DNA of 64,000 nt from Winogradskyella sp. PC-19 (GTDB lineage: Bacteria > Bacteroidota > Bacteroidia > Flavobacteriales > Flavobacteriaceae): assembly GCF_002163855.1 (NCBI RefSeq), contig NZ_CP019332.1:471213-535212 (forward strand), written 5' to 3'. Below are positions 8,292 to 16,744 of the stretch, one piece after another. A program made the position numbers and the translations under genes. The first letter of the stretch is position 1. Each line of letters opens with the position of its first letter. A model generated the notes under the pieces. That model made no database searches and had not been told where the DNA came from. It was given only the letters and a program-made list of their open reading frames with translations.

Positions 8292-10580
8292 CTATCCTCT
8301 AAGTATTTCAAATACCAAGGCTTTTGTTAGCTGTTGTCCATTCGCTTTTTGACGTAATAAATCATAAGAGAATCTAAAGTCACAGCCAGATTTATAATCA
8401 CTGCATCCGTAAGCCGTTTTACCTTTTATAATTGTGCCTTTTTTACATTTTGGGCAGACATTTTCAGGAAGGGATGTAGTAGCTGATGCTGCTTTCTTTG
8501 GCTCTAATTTAAGTTTAAAACCATCATCAAATCGCAATAGCCCTTCGATAGCTTGTCCATTGATTTTAAACCCTTTAAGGTTGACAGTCGAACCTTTACT
8601 TAAAAGTCTGATAAGCTGATTATCTGATATTTTTTTATTCTCAAATTTAAATGGTAATGTAAAATTGCAAGCGGTTCCGTAGTCACTACAGCCATAAGCA
8701 GATTTCCCTTTTATTAATTGCCCATTTTTACATTTAGGACACGATTGTCCGACAACACCTTTATTTGATTTTGGTTTACCTTTTGATGCTTTTGCAGGTT
8801 TGTTGTTTACTGCCGATATGCGATTCACTACTTTTTCAGTTCTCACTTCATAAACCAAGGCATCTACCATACGCTTCATGCTTTTGATAAAAGCAGAAGC
8901 AGAATATTCACCTTTTTCAATGTCTTTTAGCTGTTTCTCCCATGAACCAGTGAGTTCCGCAGATTTCAATAATTCATTTTGAATGGTATCAATCAATTGA
9001 ATACCTGTAATTGTTGGTAGAATCTGTTTTTTATTGCGCTTAATATATTTTCTTCTAAATAAAGTTTCAATAATATTGGCACGTGTAGACGGTCGTCCAA
9101 TACCGTTTTCTTTCATTATATCACGTAACTCGTCATCATCTACTTGTTTCCCAGCAGTTTCCATAGCACGTAGGAGTGAGGCTTCCGTAAACTGATTCGG
9201 TGGTTTGGTCTGTTTTTCTAGAAATGATGGTTCATGTGGCCCTTTTTCGCCTTTTGTAAACGTTGGTAATAAGTTCTCTTTTTTAGCACTCGAATTTTCA
9301 GTTTCAAAAACAATACGCCAACCTTTAGATAGGATTTCTTTTCCTGTGGTTCTAAAGTTGACTTCGGCAGCTTTACCAATAACAACCGTATTTGAGACTT
9401 TACAATCGTCATAAAAGACAGCGACAAAACGCTTTACAATTGCATCGTAGACACGTTGGTCATTGTATTGCATATTAATCTGCATTCCTGTTGGAATTAT
9501 AGCATGGTGATCTGTGACTTTCTTGTCATTAAAGACCTTAGCTGACTTCTTTATCTTTTTATCGAGTAGAGGAGAAGTCAATGCCGAATAATCGCTTAGC
9601 TTGCTTAAAATGCCTTTTACCTTTGGATACACATCGTTTGGTAAAAACGTGGTATCAACTCTAGGATAAGAAATGGCCTTTTGCTCGTATAAACGTTGTG
9701 CTGTTTTTAGCGTTTCGTCTGCAGACATGCCAAACTTGGTATTACAATACACTTGTAATCCAGTTAAATCAAAGAGTTTTGGCGCATATTCGGTTCCTTT
9801 TTTCTTGGTAATAGAAACTATTTCAAACTGGTCTTCTTTGACTTTATTTGCTAGTATTTCGCCATCTTCTTGTTTCAGGAATCGACCTTCTTCGTAACTA
9901 AAAAGTGTATCACGATAGGTCGTTTGCAATTCCCAGTAGGGTTGTGGTATGAAATTTTCAATCTCTTTAAAACGTCTCACAAGCATTGCTAATGTTGGTG
10001 TTTGCACACGACCAACAGATAATACTTGTTTGTAACCACCATGCTTTACAGTATACAATCGTGTGGCATTGATACCCAACAACCAATCGCCAATAGAACG
10101 CGAAAATCCAGCATAATAGAGATTATCGTAATCCTCAGAAGGCTTGAGGTTATTAAACCCTTCTTTAATCGCTTCTGTGGTTAAGGACGAAATCCAAAGA
10201 CGTTGTACTTTGCCTTTATAATTGGCTTCGTTCAATACCCAACGCTGAATCAATTCTCCTTCTTGACCAGCATCACCACAATTGATGACGACTTCGGCTT
10301 TATCAAATAAACTTTTTACAATGTTGAATTGTTTTTTAATGCCATCGTTATCCGAGACTTTGACTTCAAATTTTTCTGGAAGCATTGGCAAGTTGTTCAA
10401 ATCCCAACTTTTCCAATACGGCTTGTAATCTGCAGGTTCTTTGAGTGTACACAGATGTCCAAAGGTGTAAGTCACTGCATAACCATTACCTTCAAAATAG
10501 CCATCACGCTTGGTAGATGCACCAAGAACAGCAGCAATTTCGCGAGCAACACTAGGCTTTTCGGCTATACAAACTTTCAC
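8292..10580 (-). CDS. topB: DNA topoisomerase III (type IA)
   Basis: The 762 residues begin with a TOPRIM domain (MKVCIAEKPSVAREIAAVLG, and the acidic pair in CGDAGQEGELI at 101-111). The catalytic tyrosine is Tyr305 in AISYPRVDTTFLP, followed by the type IA core. The C-terminus holds two repeated domains, each starting with a four-cysteine zinc ribbon of the pattern CPKCKxGxxIKGKxAYGCSDY. Type IA topoisomerases pass strands through a single-strand break, relaxing negative supercoils and decatenating replication or recombination intermediates. The length is typical of Bacteroidota TopB. It is monocistronic and converges on the cold-shock-domain gene across the palindromic repeat. Confidence 0.95.
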   Translation of the reverse strand: MKVCIAEKPSVAREIAAVLGASTKRDGYFEGNGYAVTYTFGHLCTLKEPADYKPYWKSWDLNNLPMLPEKFEVKVSDNDGIKKQFNIVKSLFDKAEVVINCGDAGQEGELIQRWVLNEANYKGKVQRLWISSLTTEAIKEGFNNLKPSEDYDNLYYAGFSRSIGDWLLGINATRLYTVKHGGYKQVLSVGRVQTPTLAMLVRRFKEIENFIPQPYWELQTTYRDTLFSYEEGRFLKQEDGEILANKVKEDQFEIVSITKKKGTEYAPKLFDLTGLQVYCNTKFGMSADETLKTAQRLYEQKAISYPRVDTTFLPNDVYPKVKGILSKLSDYSALTSPLLDKKIKKSAKVFNDKKVTDHHAIIPTGMQINMQYNDQRVYDAIVKRFVAVFYDDCKVSNTVVIGKAAEVNFRTTGKEILSKGWRIVFETENSSAKKENLLPTFTKGEKGPHEPSFLEKQTKPPNQFTEASLLRAMETAGKQVDDDELRDIMKENGIGRPSTRANIIETLFRRKYIKRNKKQILPTITGIQLIDTIQNELLKSAELTGSWEKQLKDIEKGEYSASAFIKSMKRMVDALVYEVRTEKVVNRISAVNNKPAKASKGKPKSNKGVVGQSCPKCKNGQLIKGKSAYGCSDYGTACNFTLPFKFENKKISDNQLIRLLSKGSTVNLKGFKINGQAIEGLLRFDDGFKLKLEPKKAASATTSLPENVCPKCKKGTIIKGKTAYGCSDYKSGCDFRFSYDLLRQKANGQQLTKALVFEILRG

Positions 10581-10726
10581 TTTAAGTCTTTAAAATTAGA
10601 ACTTCCAAAATAAAGAAATTTAGAGATTTTAAAAGCAATTGCCTCATAGAATTATCAGGAATTTATCAGCTATCACTAAATATGTTAATCATTTCATTAA
10701 AAAGATAAAAGACAAATATCAAAAGC

Positions 10727-10734
10727 TATTTTTG
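10727..10734 (+). promoter_or_regulatory. Candidate -7 element for EamA transporter
   Basis: TATTTTTG matches TAnnTTTG and lies 29 bases before the ATG at 10764. No clear TTG -33 element is seen. Confidence 0.45.
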
Positions 10735-10763
10735 TCGAGAAATTAAAAACCAACAAAATTAAA

Positions 10764-11681
10764 ATGCGTAAAAGCACCATCCTTATTCTTTTAGCGTTCT
10801 TCTCAACCTACGTATTTTGGGGTTCGACCTATTTGTGGAATAAAATTGCCGTTGCAGAATTGCCAGCATTTATGCTTGCTTCAATTCGGTTTTTAGTTGC
10901 TGGTGTACTAGTTTTAGTGATTGCAAAAATCCTAAAAAAGCCATTATCTATCTCACTTAAACAATTCAGAAATGTAGTGATTGCAAGTGTACTATTTTTG
11001 GTATTTGGAAATGGCGCTTTTGTATACGCACTACAGTTTGTTGATAGTGGTTTTGCGGCATTAGAAGCTTCCATAAATCCTTTGATGATTTTAATCATTA
11101 TGCGTTTGTATCAAAAAAAGCCTATACAATTGCGCTCTTTAATTGGTATAGCTTTGGGTATTATAGGTATGTATGTTTTGGTAAGCCAAAAAGGTCTTAA
11201 TCTACAAGACGGTAGCATCACCGGAATCCTAATTATTTTTGCGTGTGTATTAAGTTGGAGTATAGGTAGTGTGTTTGTTTCGCAGGCCGAACTTCCTAGT
11301 AATTTCTTTGTCTCTACAGGCTATCAAATGTTTTGTGCTGGTGTATTGTTAGGCGTTATCAGTCTTTTGGCTGGTGATACTTGGACAGCACCAAATTCAT
11401 GGCAAACCGATACACAAATTTCAATGTTATGCTTGGTGTTGTTTGGCAGTATTGCAGCGTTTACCTCATTTAATTATTTACTAAAAAAAGTATCTCCAGA
11501 AAAAGTATCTACTTCAGGATATGTGAATCCAATAATTGCTTTGCTATTGGGTTGGTATTTTTTGGGCGAATCTATAACGCTTCAAACTATAATTGCAGGA
11601 AGTTTGCTGCTTTTAGGTGTTTATTTTATAAATACGAGAAAAGAAAAACGTCGTACAAAAATTTCTTCGCGTTCTGTTTAA
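10764..11681 (+). CDS. EamA/DMT-family transporter
   Basis: A 305-residue integral membrane protein with about ten hydrophobic helices arranged as two EamA repeats (about 8-140 and 150-290). The N-terminal repeat carries FWGSTYLWNKIAV and the C-terminal repeat carries SPEKVSTSGYVNPIIALLLG, both characteristic of drug/metabolite transporters of the RhaT/YdcZ type. These proteins exchange or export small metabolites across the inner membrane. The substrate cannot be predicted. It ends with a basic cytoplasmic tail. The next gene has its own promoter. Confidence 0.9.
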   Translation: MRKSTILILLAFFSTYVFWGSTYLWNKIAVAELPAFMLASIRFLVAGVLVLVIAKILKKPLSISLKQFRNVVIASVLFLVFGNGAFVYALQFVDSGFAALEASINPLMILIIMRLYQKKPIQLRSLIGIALGIIGMYVLVSQKGLNLQDGSITGILIIFACVLSWSIGSVFVSQAELPSNFFVSTGYQMFCAGVLLGVISLLAGDTWTAPNSWQTDTQISMLCLVLFGSIAAFTSFNYLLKKVSPEKVSTSGYVNPIIALLLGWYFLGESITLQTIIAGSLLLLGVYFINTRKEKRRTKISSRSV

Positions 11682-11700
11682 TTCATCACACTTTTAAATG

Positions 11701-11708
11701 TAGTTTTG
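11701..11708 (+). promoter_or_regulatory. -7 promoter element that fixes the helicase start
   Basis: TAGTTTTG matches TAnnTTTG. The in-frame TTG at 11706 falls inside this element, so translation must begin at the downstream ATG at 11733. Confidence 0.55.
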
Positions 11709-11732
11709 CATTTCCAAAACTTACGAATATTT

Positions 11733-13286
11733 ATGTCCGAAAATAATTCAGCATTACAAGAAAAGAAAACCGATAAAGAGCTTTATGACTATCAGCAAGG
11801 TGCGATTCAGCAAATCTTTGATAAGTTTGATAATGCTCCAGAAGATTACCACTTATTATATCAGTTGCCAACTGGTGGTGGAAAAACGGTTATCTTTTCA
11901 GAAATGGTACGTCAATACCTAAAAAACCACAACAAAAAGGTGTTGGTGATGACGCACAGAATTGAATTATGTTCGCAAACCTCAAAAATGTTGACCAGTT
12001 TTGGGGTTACTAATAAAGTAGTAGATAGTAAAGCCAATCTCGATGACCAGGCAGATTACAGCTGTTTTGTGGCCATGGTCGAAACACTAAATAACAGATT
12101 AAACGATGGCATCTTAGATATCTCTGATGTTGGTTTAGTGATTATTGATGAGGCACATTACAACTCGTTTACAAAACTGTTTAAATTCTTTGAAAAATCC
12201 TTTATTCTTGGTGTTACAGCAACACCATTAAGCTCTAATAAAGAGCTACCAATGAAGGACAATTATAACGAGTTGATTACTGGCGAAACTATCGAAAACC
12301 TTATCGAAAACGAGTTTTTGGCGCGACCAGAAGTATTTCAGTACGATATGGGTTTGACCTCATTAGAAGTCGGTTCTAATGGTGATTATACGGTAAAGTC
12401 GTCTGAAGATTTATACTCAAGTCCAGCCATGTTACAAAAGCTGATTGATGCTTACAAAAAACATGCGCTAGGGAAGAAGACGCTTATTTTTAATAATGGT
12501 ATCAACACCAGTATTAACGTGTATTATGCCTTTAGAGAAGCCGGAATTCCAATCATGCACTTGGACAATACAGCAACTAAGAAACAGCGTAAGCAAATCT
12601 TAGATTGGTTTCACGAAACACCAAATGCAATATTAACCTCTGTAAGTATCTTAACGACTGGTTTTGATGAACCTACGATTGATACCATTATACTAAATAG
12701 AGCTACAAAATCATTGACCTTATATTATCAAATGATAGGTCGTGGGTCTCGTATTTTGAATAACAAATCTAAGTTTACAGTTGTAGATTTAGGAAATAAC
12801 GCTTATAGATTTGGACCTTGGGGCGCAGATTTGGACTGGCAATTGATTTTTAAATCACCGAATTGGTATGCAGACCGAATCGTATCTGACGAAAAGATTG
12901 AAGCGAACTTTAAACACGATTTACACGAAGATATTAAAGACGAATTTGCGAAGTCTGAAGATACCTATTTTGATATCCAACAAACTTATAAAGATGCTGT
13001 AGCCAAAGGCGAAAGCTCTAAAGTAGTGCTAGAACGTTCTATAGAACATCATGCAAAAATCTGTATCGAAAATAGCGAAGACGTTTACGATGCATTAGCC
13101 TTAGCAAAACTGCTTAAAGACGATATTAATAATAGACTTGAGCTGTATGCAAAATGCATTAGTAAAAGCACATTCAACTTTATGAAATGGCTTAAGGACG
13201 ACTACAAACAGAAACTGAATAGTTATTTACGTGCCAATTTTGACGAAAAGTTTGAAGAAATACACGGTTATCCGCCAGAAGATTAA
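11733..13286 (+). CDS. SF2 DEAD/DEAH-box helicase (paralogue 1)
   Basis: The 517 residues carry superfamily 2 helicase motifs in order: Walker A LPTGGGKTVIF (45-55), Walker B DEAH (139-142), motif III GVTATPL, then the C-terminal RecA lobe with TTGFDEPTIDTIILNRAT and motif VI QMIGRGSRI. This is the COG1061/RadD-like class of ATP-dependent nucleic-acid translocases. A helical C-terminal region of about 130 residues follows. ATG 11733 is preferred to an upstream TTG that lies in the promoter. A close paralogue sits at 49386-50900 on the other strand. Role is probably DNA repair or processing, by inference. The last four bases overlap the convergent gene. Confidence 0.9.
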   Translation: MSENNSALQEKKTDKELYDYQQGAIQQIFDKFDNAPEDYHLLYQLPTGGGKTVIFSEMVRQYLKNHNKKVLVMTHRIELCSQTSKMLTSFGVTNKVVDSKANLDDQADYSCFVAMVETLNNRLNDGILDISDVGLVIIDEAHYNSFTKLFKFFEKSFILGVTATPLSSNKELPMKDNYNELITGETIENLIENEFLARPEVFQYDMGLTSLEVGSNGDYTVKSSEDLYSSPAMLQKLIDAYKKHALGKKTLIFNNGINTSINVYYAFREAGIPIMHLDNTATKKQRKQILDWFHETPNAILTSVSILTTGFDEPTIDTIILNRATKSLTLYYQMIGRGSRILNNKSKFTVVDLGNNAYRFGPWGADLDWQLIFKSPNWYADRIVSDEKIEANFKHDLHEDIKDEFAKSEDTYFDIQQTYKDAVAKGESSKVVLERSIEHHAKICIENSEDVYDALALAKLLKDDINNRLELYAKCISKSTFNFMKWLKDDYKQKLNSYLRANFDEKFEEIHGYPPED

Positions 13287-13555
13287 GACGCTTGTCTATG
13301 CTGGTCTTGGATTGTACGCTTAATTTGTAATAAATGCGATACAATAGAAGATAACTCAATCCTAAGGAAACGTGTGTCTTTTTTACTAAAATCCTCGATG
13401 TGGTGCTTGTATATAGATTCTAAACCATCTTTTATAGATATAAAGAAACTATCATCGTTAGCATCTAAAGCTACAGAACTTTTAAAATTACTTTCGGTAA
13501 GCAACCAATACGATAAACTATTGATCTGCGTGAATAAGGCTAAGTTTTTATCCAT
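13283..13555 (-). CDS. Small hypothetical protein
   Basis: A 90-residue, apparently all-helical soluble protein with no family I recognise. It reads as a coherent amphipathic sequence, has an ATG start, and converges on the helicase gene with a four-base overlap, an arrangement typical of real tightly packed genes. No signal peptide or membrane segment is present. It marks the left edge of a patch of accessory-looking sequence. Confidence 0.6.
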   Translation of the reverse strand: MDKNLALFTQINSLSYWLLTESNFKSSVALDANDDSFFISIKDGLESIYKHHIEDFSKKDTRFLRIELSSIVSHLLQIKRTIQDQHRQAS

Positions 13556-13793
13556 GATACATAAGTTTAATAAATTGAGGGCTTATGCAATTTACTCTCA
13601 GATGCTTATAGTTTTAGTATTTAAAAGTTAAGACGCATAATTTTTCACTAAGCGTTTTTTTATGGATTATAAATACAATAAACAACAGGATATGTATAAT
13701 AGAGTATAGCTCTAAGTATTGATTGATAGTTTATATTTTACATAATATAAATTATAGAACAATTTAATATTATGGAGATTATTATAAATTATA

Positions 13794-13801
13794 TAGTTTT
13801 G
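13794..13801 (+). promoter_or_regulatory. Candidate -7 element for membrane HNH gene
   Basis: TAGTTTTG matches TAnnTTTG and is placed 12 bases before the TTG at 13814, giving a very short leader if that TTG is used. Confidence 0.4.
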
Positions 13802-13813
13802 TAATACAATCAT

Positions 13814-14230
13814 TTGATTAATAACACTTTGAATATTATAATTACACAAATACAAAATCAAGACTCAGACCAAATTATAATAGCGATATTAGTTTTAGTT
13901 TGGATAATTGTAATGACTTACGTGTTTTTCTTTACTGGTAAATCAAAACCTACAGATTATAAATCAGAAACTGAAATTGATGTTAAACCTTATTGGTTCT
14001 ACAGGAGTTTTATGAGCCGTAAAGATTATTACCGTAACATCTATTTAAAATCTGATGCTTGGCAACGCAAACGTTATGTCGTTTTAAAGCGTGATGATTG
14101 GAAATGTGTGTATTGCGGTGAACGCGCTACGCAAGTACATCATACACGATACGCTAAGTATAATATAGGTAAAGAACCTATTGATTGGCTAGAATCTGTA
14201 TGTAGACCTTGTCACGAAGATTTACACTGA
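13814..14230 (+). CDS. HNH-type nuclease domain protein with N-terminal membrane helix
   Basis: The 138 residues comprise one hydrophobic helix (about 22-43, IIIAILVLVWIIVMTYVFFF), a linker, and a C-terminal HNH/zinc module. The module has CVYC, then the catalytic-type QVHHTRY, and finally CRPCHEDLH. The CxxC...HH...CxxCH pattern fits small HNH domains that bind zinc and cleave nucleic acid. No ATG precedes the membrane helix: a TAA stands in frame at 13802, so translation should start at TTG 13814 or TTG 13829. Using the first ATG (about 13912) would remove much of the helix. Membrane anchoring of an HNH domain is uncommon. Nuclease activity is an inference from motifs. Confidence 0.75.
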   Translation: MINNTLNIIITQIQNQDSDQIIIAILVLVWIIVMTYVFFFTGKSKPTDYKSETEIDVKPYWFYRSFMSRKDYYRNIYLKSDAWQRKRYVVLKRDDWKCVYCGERATQVHHTRYAKYNIGKEPIDWLESVCRPCHEDLH

Positions 14231-14298
14231 ATTAAATATATTACCTAAAATATACGTGCTCATTTCACCTATTGATTCGCAAAAGTTTTATAAGGTCC

Positions 14299-15086
14299 TT
14301 AAAAATAAGTAATAGAAATATATCTATTATTATTAGTATTATCATATCTGTCAGTACCATTATAAGCAATCCCAATACTTTTAACAAAATCTTCCTCTTC
14401 TCTAGATATTAATTCATACCTCTTCCTTTTGAATTCTTTAATGTTGTCTTTTAATTTCAACATTGAATCATCAATAAAATTGGCGCTATAATCAAAATTA
14501 TAAATATTACCATTCAAGATAAAAGAATAATCTTTGATTGATTTTCTAGATGTTAATTCTTTAAATTGCGGATAGTAATATTCTTTGAGGGTTTAATCTA
14601 AAAGGACTAACATAGTCAGTTTTTAAACTAAACTTTTCTTTTAATTCTGGCTTGAGACTATTTAAAATAAAACCAGAAAATAATCCTTCTTGAGATTTTT
14701 CAATTTCCTCAGTCGAGATTTTTAAGTTTAGTTTTGCAGTCTCATCAGAATATACCTCCCATTTCGTAATTATAGGATTAGCTAATATATCACTTGTGAT
14801 TTCAATATCTGTGAAATCATTATTGGTAAATAATTTAAATGACATTCCTTGTAGAACACTCCTATTGTAGAATAAGTTTCTAAATTCTCCTCCAAGTTCT
14901 ATATTATTGTTTATATATCTCATTGGTTTAATAAACTTACCCTTCAGAGAAGCTTCTATTAATGTTGGCAATTTTGCTATCGCACTTTTTCCTGCACTAT
15001 TCTTCCCAAAAAGTATAGTTATAGGTTTTAATTCAAGTTCTGTTTCCGTTTTGAATGATTTATAACTACTGAATATAATCTATCAT
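14299..15086 (-). pseudogene. Frameshifted remnant of an AAA-family ATPase
   Basis: Read on the minus strand, ATG at 15086 opens MIDYIQ then hits TAG. In another frame the text continues as SYKSFKTETELELKPIT and the Walker A motif LFGKNSAGKSAIA, and stays open to a stop at 14561. Near 14574 the frame must shift again to read YYYPQFKELTSRKSIKDYSF. It then remains open through to a stop at 14299, ending NNNRYISITYF. Two frameshifts and a missing C-terminal half (no Walker B or signature motif seen) mark it as decayed. The N-terminus resembles ABC/RecF-like ATPases of the DUF3696 and OLD-related group, some of which work in phage defence. A possible further scrap in a third frame (IGEMSTYILGN) reaches about 14231. 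Confidence 0.75.
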
Positions 15087-15338
15087 ATTACGAATATAAA
15101 ATATTTCAAGTTCTAAACATAGCTAGAACTTTTTGGTTTTAATACTCATTCCACACACATTCCACTACGCTCCTATTGTCGCTTCGTAAAAAGAGTGTTT
15201 ACTCGCACACACTATTTAAATAAATAAGTGCTCGTGATTACTTCGCAATTCATTAACTGAGTAGAGAAACTTTTATTCCCAATTTACTGTTATTTCATTT
15301 ACACATCTTAAATGATATTTCTAATTTTACTTTCGTAA
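15087..15338. other. Non-coding stretch beside the ATPase remnant
   Basis: No convincing open frame on either strand. It contains a locally less AT-rich part (about 15150-15260), which differs from the very AT-rich intergenic DNA elsewhere, and it leads into the Crp/Fnr gene. It may be the edge of an old insertion. Confidence 0.4.
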
Positions 15339-15926
15339 ATGTATAATACCAAGAATTTGGAGCAGATAAAAACCTATTTAGAACAAATTGCAACAATTTC
15401 AGATAAAGATTGGAGCTTCTTTATGTCTAAACTTCAACGTGCAGTTATTCCTAAAAAAACAGTTTTTTTAGAATGTAATTCCATTGAGCAAAAAATCTCA
15501 TTTATAGAAGATGGCGTGGTACGGCTTTATATCCCTAAAGAAGACCCAGATAAAGAGATTACGTTTGGTTTTAGTTTCAAAAACCAGTTTATAAGTGCTT
15601 ACGATTCGTTTTTAACACGTAAACCGTCGGCGTATCAATTGCAAACCCTTACTAAGACAACACTTTTAAGCATTACCTACGATGATTTGCAAGATGTGTA
15701 TAGCAACACCCAAATTGGCAATCTTATTGGTAGACTTACTGCTGAGCGTTTATTTTTACTAAAGTCAAAACGTGAACAGAATTTATTAAACCTTTCTGCA
15801 AAAGAGCGTTACTTAAAATTATTTAAAGAACGTCCTGAGTTGCTTAAGGTTATTCCTTTAAAATACATCAGTTCTTATATTGGTGTAACGCCACAAGCTT
15901 TAAGCCGTATTAGAAAACAAGTATAG
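15339..15926 (+). CDS. Crp/Fnr-family transcriptional regulator
   Basis: A 195-residue protein with an N-terminal cyclic-nucleotide-binding-like beta roll (about 30-125, including ISFIEDGVVRLYIP and EITFGFSFKNQF) and a C-terminal winged helix. The recognition region is KYISSYIGVTPQALSRIRKQ at about 175-194. Flavobacterial members of this subgroup usually lack a recognised ligand. The desaturase gene downstream in the same orientation is a plausible target but appears to have its own promoter. There is no cysteine cluster for an iron-sulfur centre, so an oxygen-sensing Fnr role is unlikely. Confidence 0.88.
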   Translation: MYNTKNLEQIKTYLEQIATISDKDWSFFMSKLQRAVIPKKTVFLECNSIEQKISFIEDGVVRLYIPKEDPDKEITFGFSFKNQFISAYDSFLTRKPSAYQLQTLTKTTLLSITYDDLQDVYSNTQIGNLIGRLTAERLFLLKSKREQNLLNLSAKERYLKLFKERPELLKVIPLKYISSYIGVTPQALSRIRKQV

Positions 15927-15948
15927 CGTTTTTCTTAATCTAGGTTCA

Positions 15949-15979
15949 TTGTATGATCTAATACACAGGTATAACTTTG
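15949..15979 (+). promoter_or_regulatory. Full TTG-N20-TAnnTTTG promoter for the desaturase
   Basis: TTG at 15949-15951 and TAACTTTG at 15972-15979 are separated by 20 bases, matching the Bacteroidota promoter. The TTG that would give the longest reading frame is therefore better read as the -33 element, and translation as starting at ATG 15991. Confidence 0.6.
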
Positions 15980-15990
15980 CAAAAAAAGTT

Positions 15991-16731
15991 ATGACTATAG
16001 TGTTTTTTGTTATCGTACTTTGGTATGGAGGTTTGTTTTTTCAATCGTTCTTTCTGCACCGTTATGCGGCACACCAAGTATTTACGATGTCTAAACGTAT
16101 GGAGCGCTTAACTTATGTGCTGACTTGGGTTTTTCAAGGTTCTAGTTACCTCAGTGCGTATGGTTATGGTATTATGCACCGCATGCACCATGCGTATACA
16201 GATACCGAGAAAGACCCACACTCACCTTCTCACGACCCAAATCTTTTGGCGATGATGTGGAAAACGAAAACCATCTATCAAGATATAAATAAACAACGTA
16301 TTAATGTTGATGAAAAGTTTACTAAAAACGTACCACAATGGAAAGCCTTTGACCGTTTTGCAAGTTCTCGTTTATCGCGTTTACTTTGGATTGGGTTTTA
16401 TGTTTTGTTCTTCGTTCTTTTTGCAACCGCTTGGTGGCAATGGTTACTATTACCAATAACCTTTTTAATGGCACCTATACATGGCGTAATTATCAATTGG
16501 TTTGGGCATATTTATGGTTATGTGAATTACCAGATGAAAAATACTAGCAAAAATCTGTTTCGTTTCGATTTTTTAATGATGGGCGAAGGGTATCATAACA
16601 ACCATCACAAACATGCTAGTAGAGCAAATTTTGGAGTAAAATGGTACGAAATTGATGTGACTTATGTTATCATAAAAATATTAAACGCCTTTGGTCTCAT
16701 ACGCCTTAAACCTATTGCTATAAGAGATTAG
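15991..16731 (+). CDS. Membrane fatty acyl-CoA desaturase
   Basis: The 246 residues (from ATG 15991) contain the three histidine boxes of membrane di-iron desaturases: HRYAAH (23-28), HRMHH (63-67) and HNNHHKH near residue 210. Hydrophobic helices lie between the boxes. These enzymes use O2 and electrons from a reductase to put a cis double bond into acyl chains, typically delta-9, to keep membranes fluid in the cold. The protein is on the short side for the family but has all boxes. A start at TTG 15949 would add 14 residues but overlaps the promoter. The nearby Crp/Fnr gene could regulate it (inference). Confidence 0.88.
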   Translation: MTIVFFVIVLWYGGLFFQSFFLHRYAAHQVFTMSKRMERLTYVLTWVFQGSSYLSAYGYGIMHRMHHAYTDTEKDPHSPSHDPNLLAMMWKTKTIYQDINKQRINVDEKFTKNVPQWKAFDRFASSRLSRLLWIGFYVLFFVLFATAWWQWLLLPITFLMAPIHGVIINWFGHIYGYVNYQMKNTSKNLFRFDFLMMGEGYHNNHHKHASRANFGVKWYEIDVTYVIIKILNAFGLIRLKPIAIRD

Positions 16732-16744
16732 TTACTTTAGAAGC

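Noticed and set aside
13629-13660. Possible hairpin with T-run downstream of the small hypothetical gene's start
   Set aside because: Stem has only about seven pairs including a G-U with a 15-base loop, and no plus-strand gene ends nearby; too weak to list.
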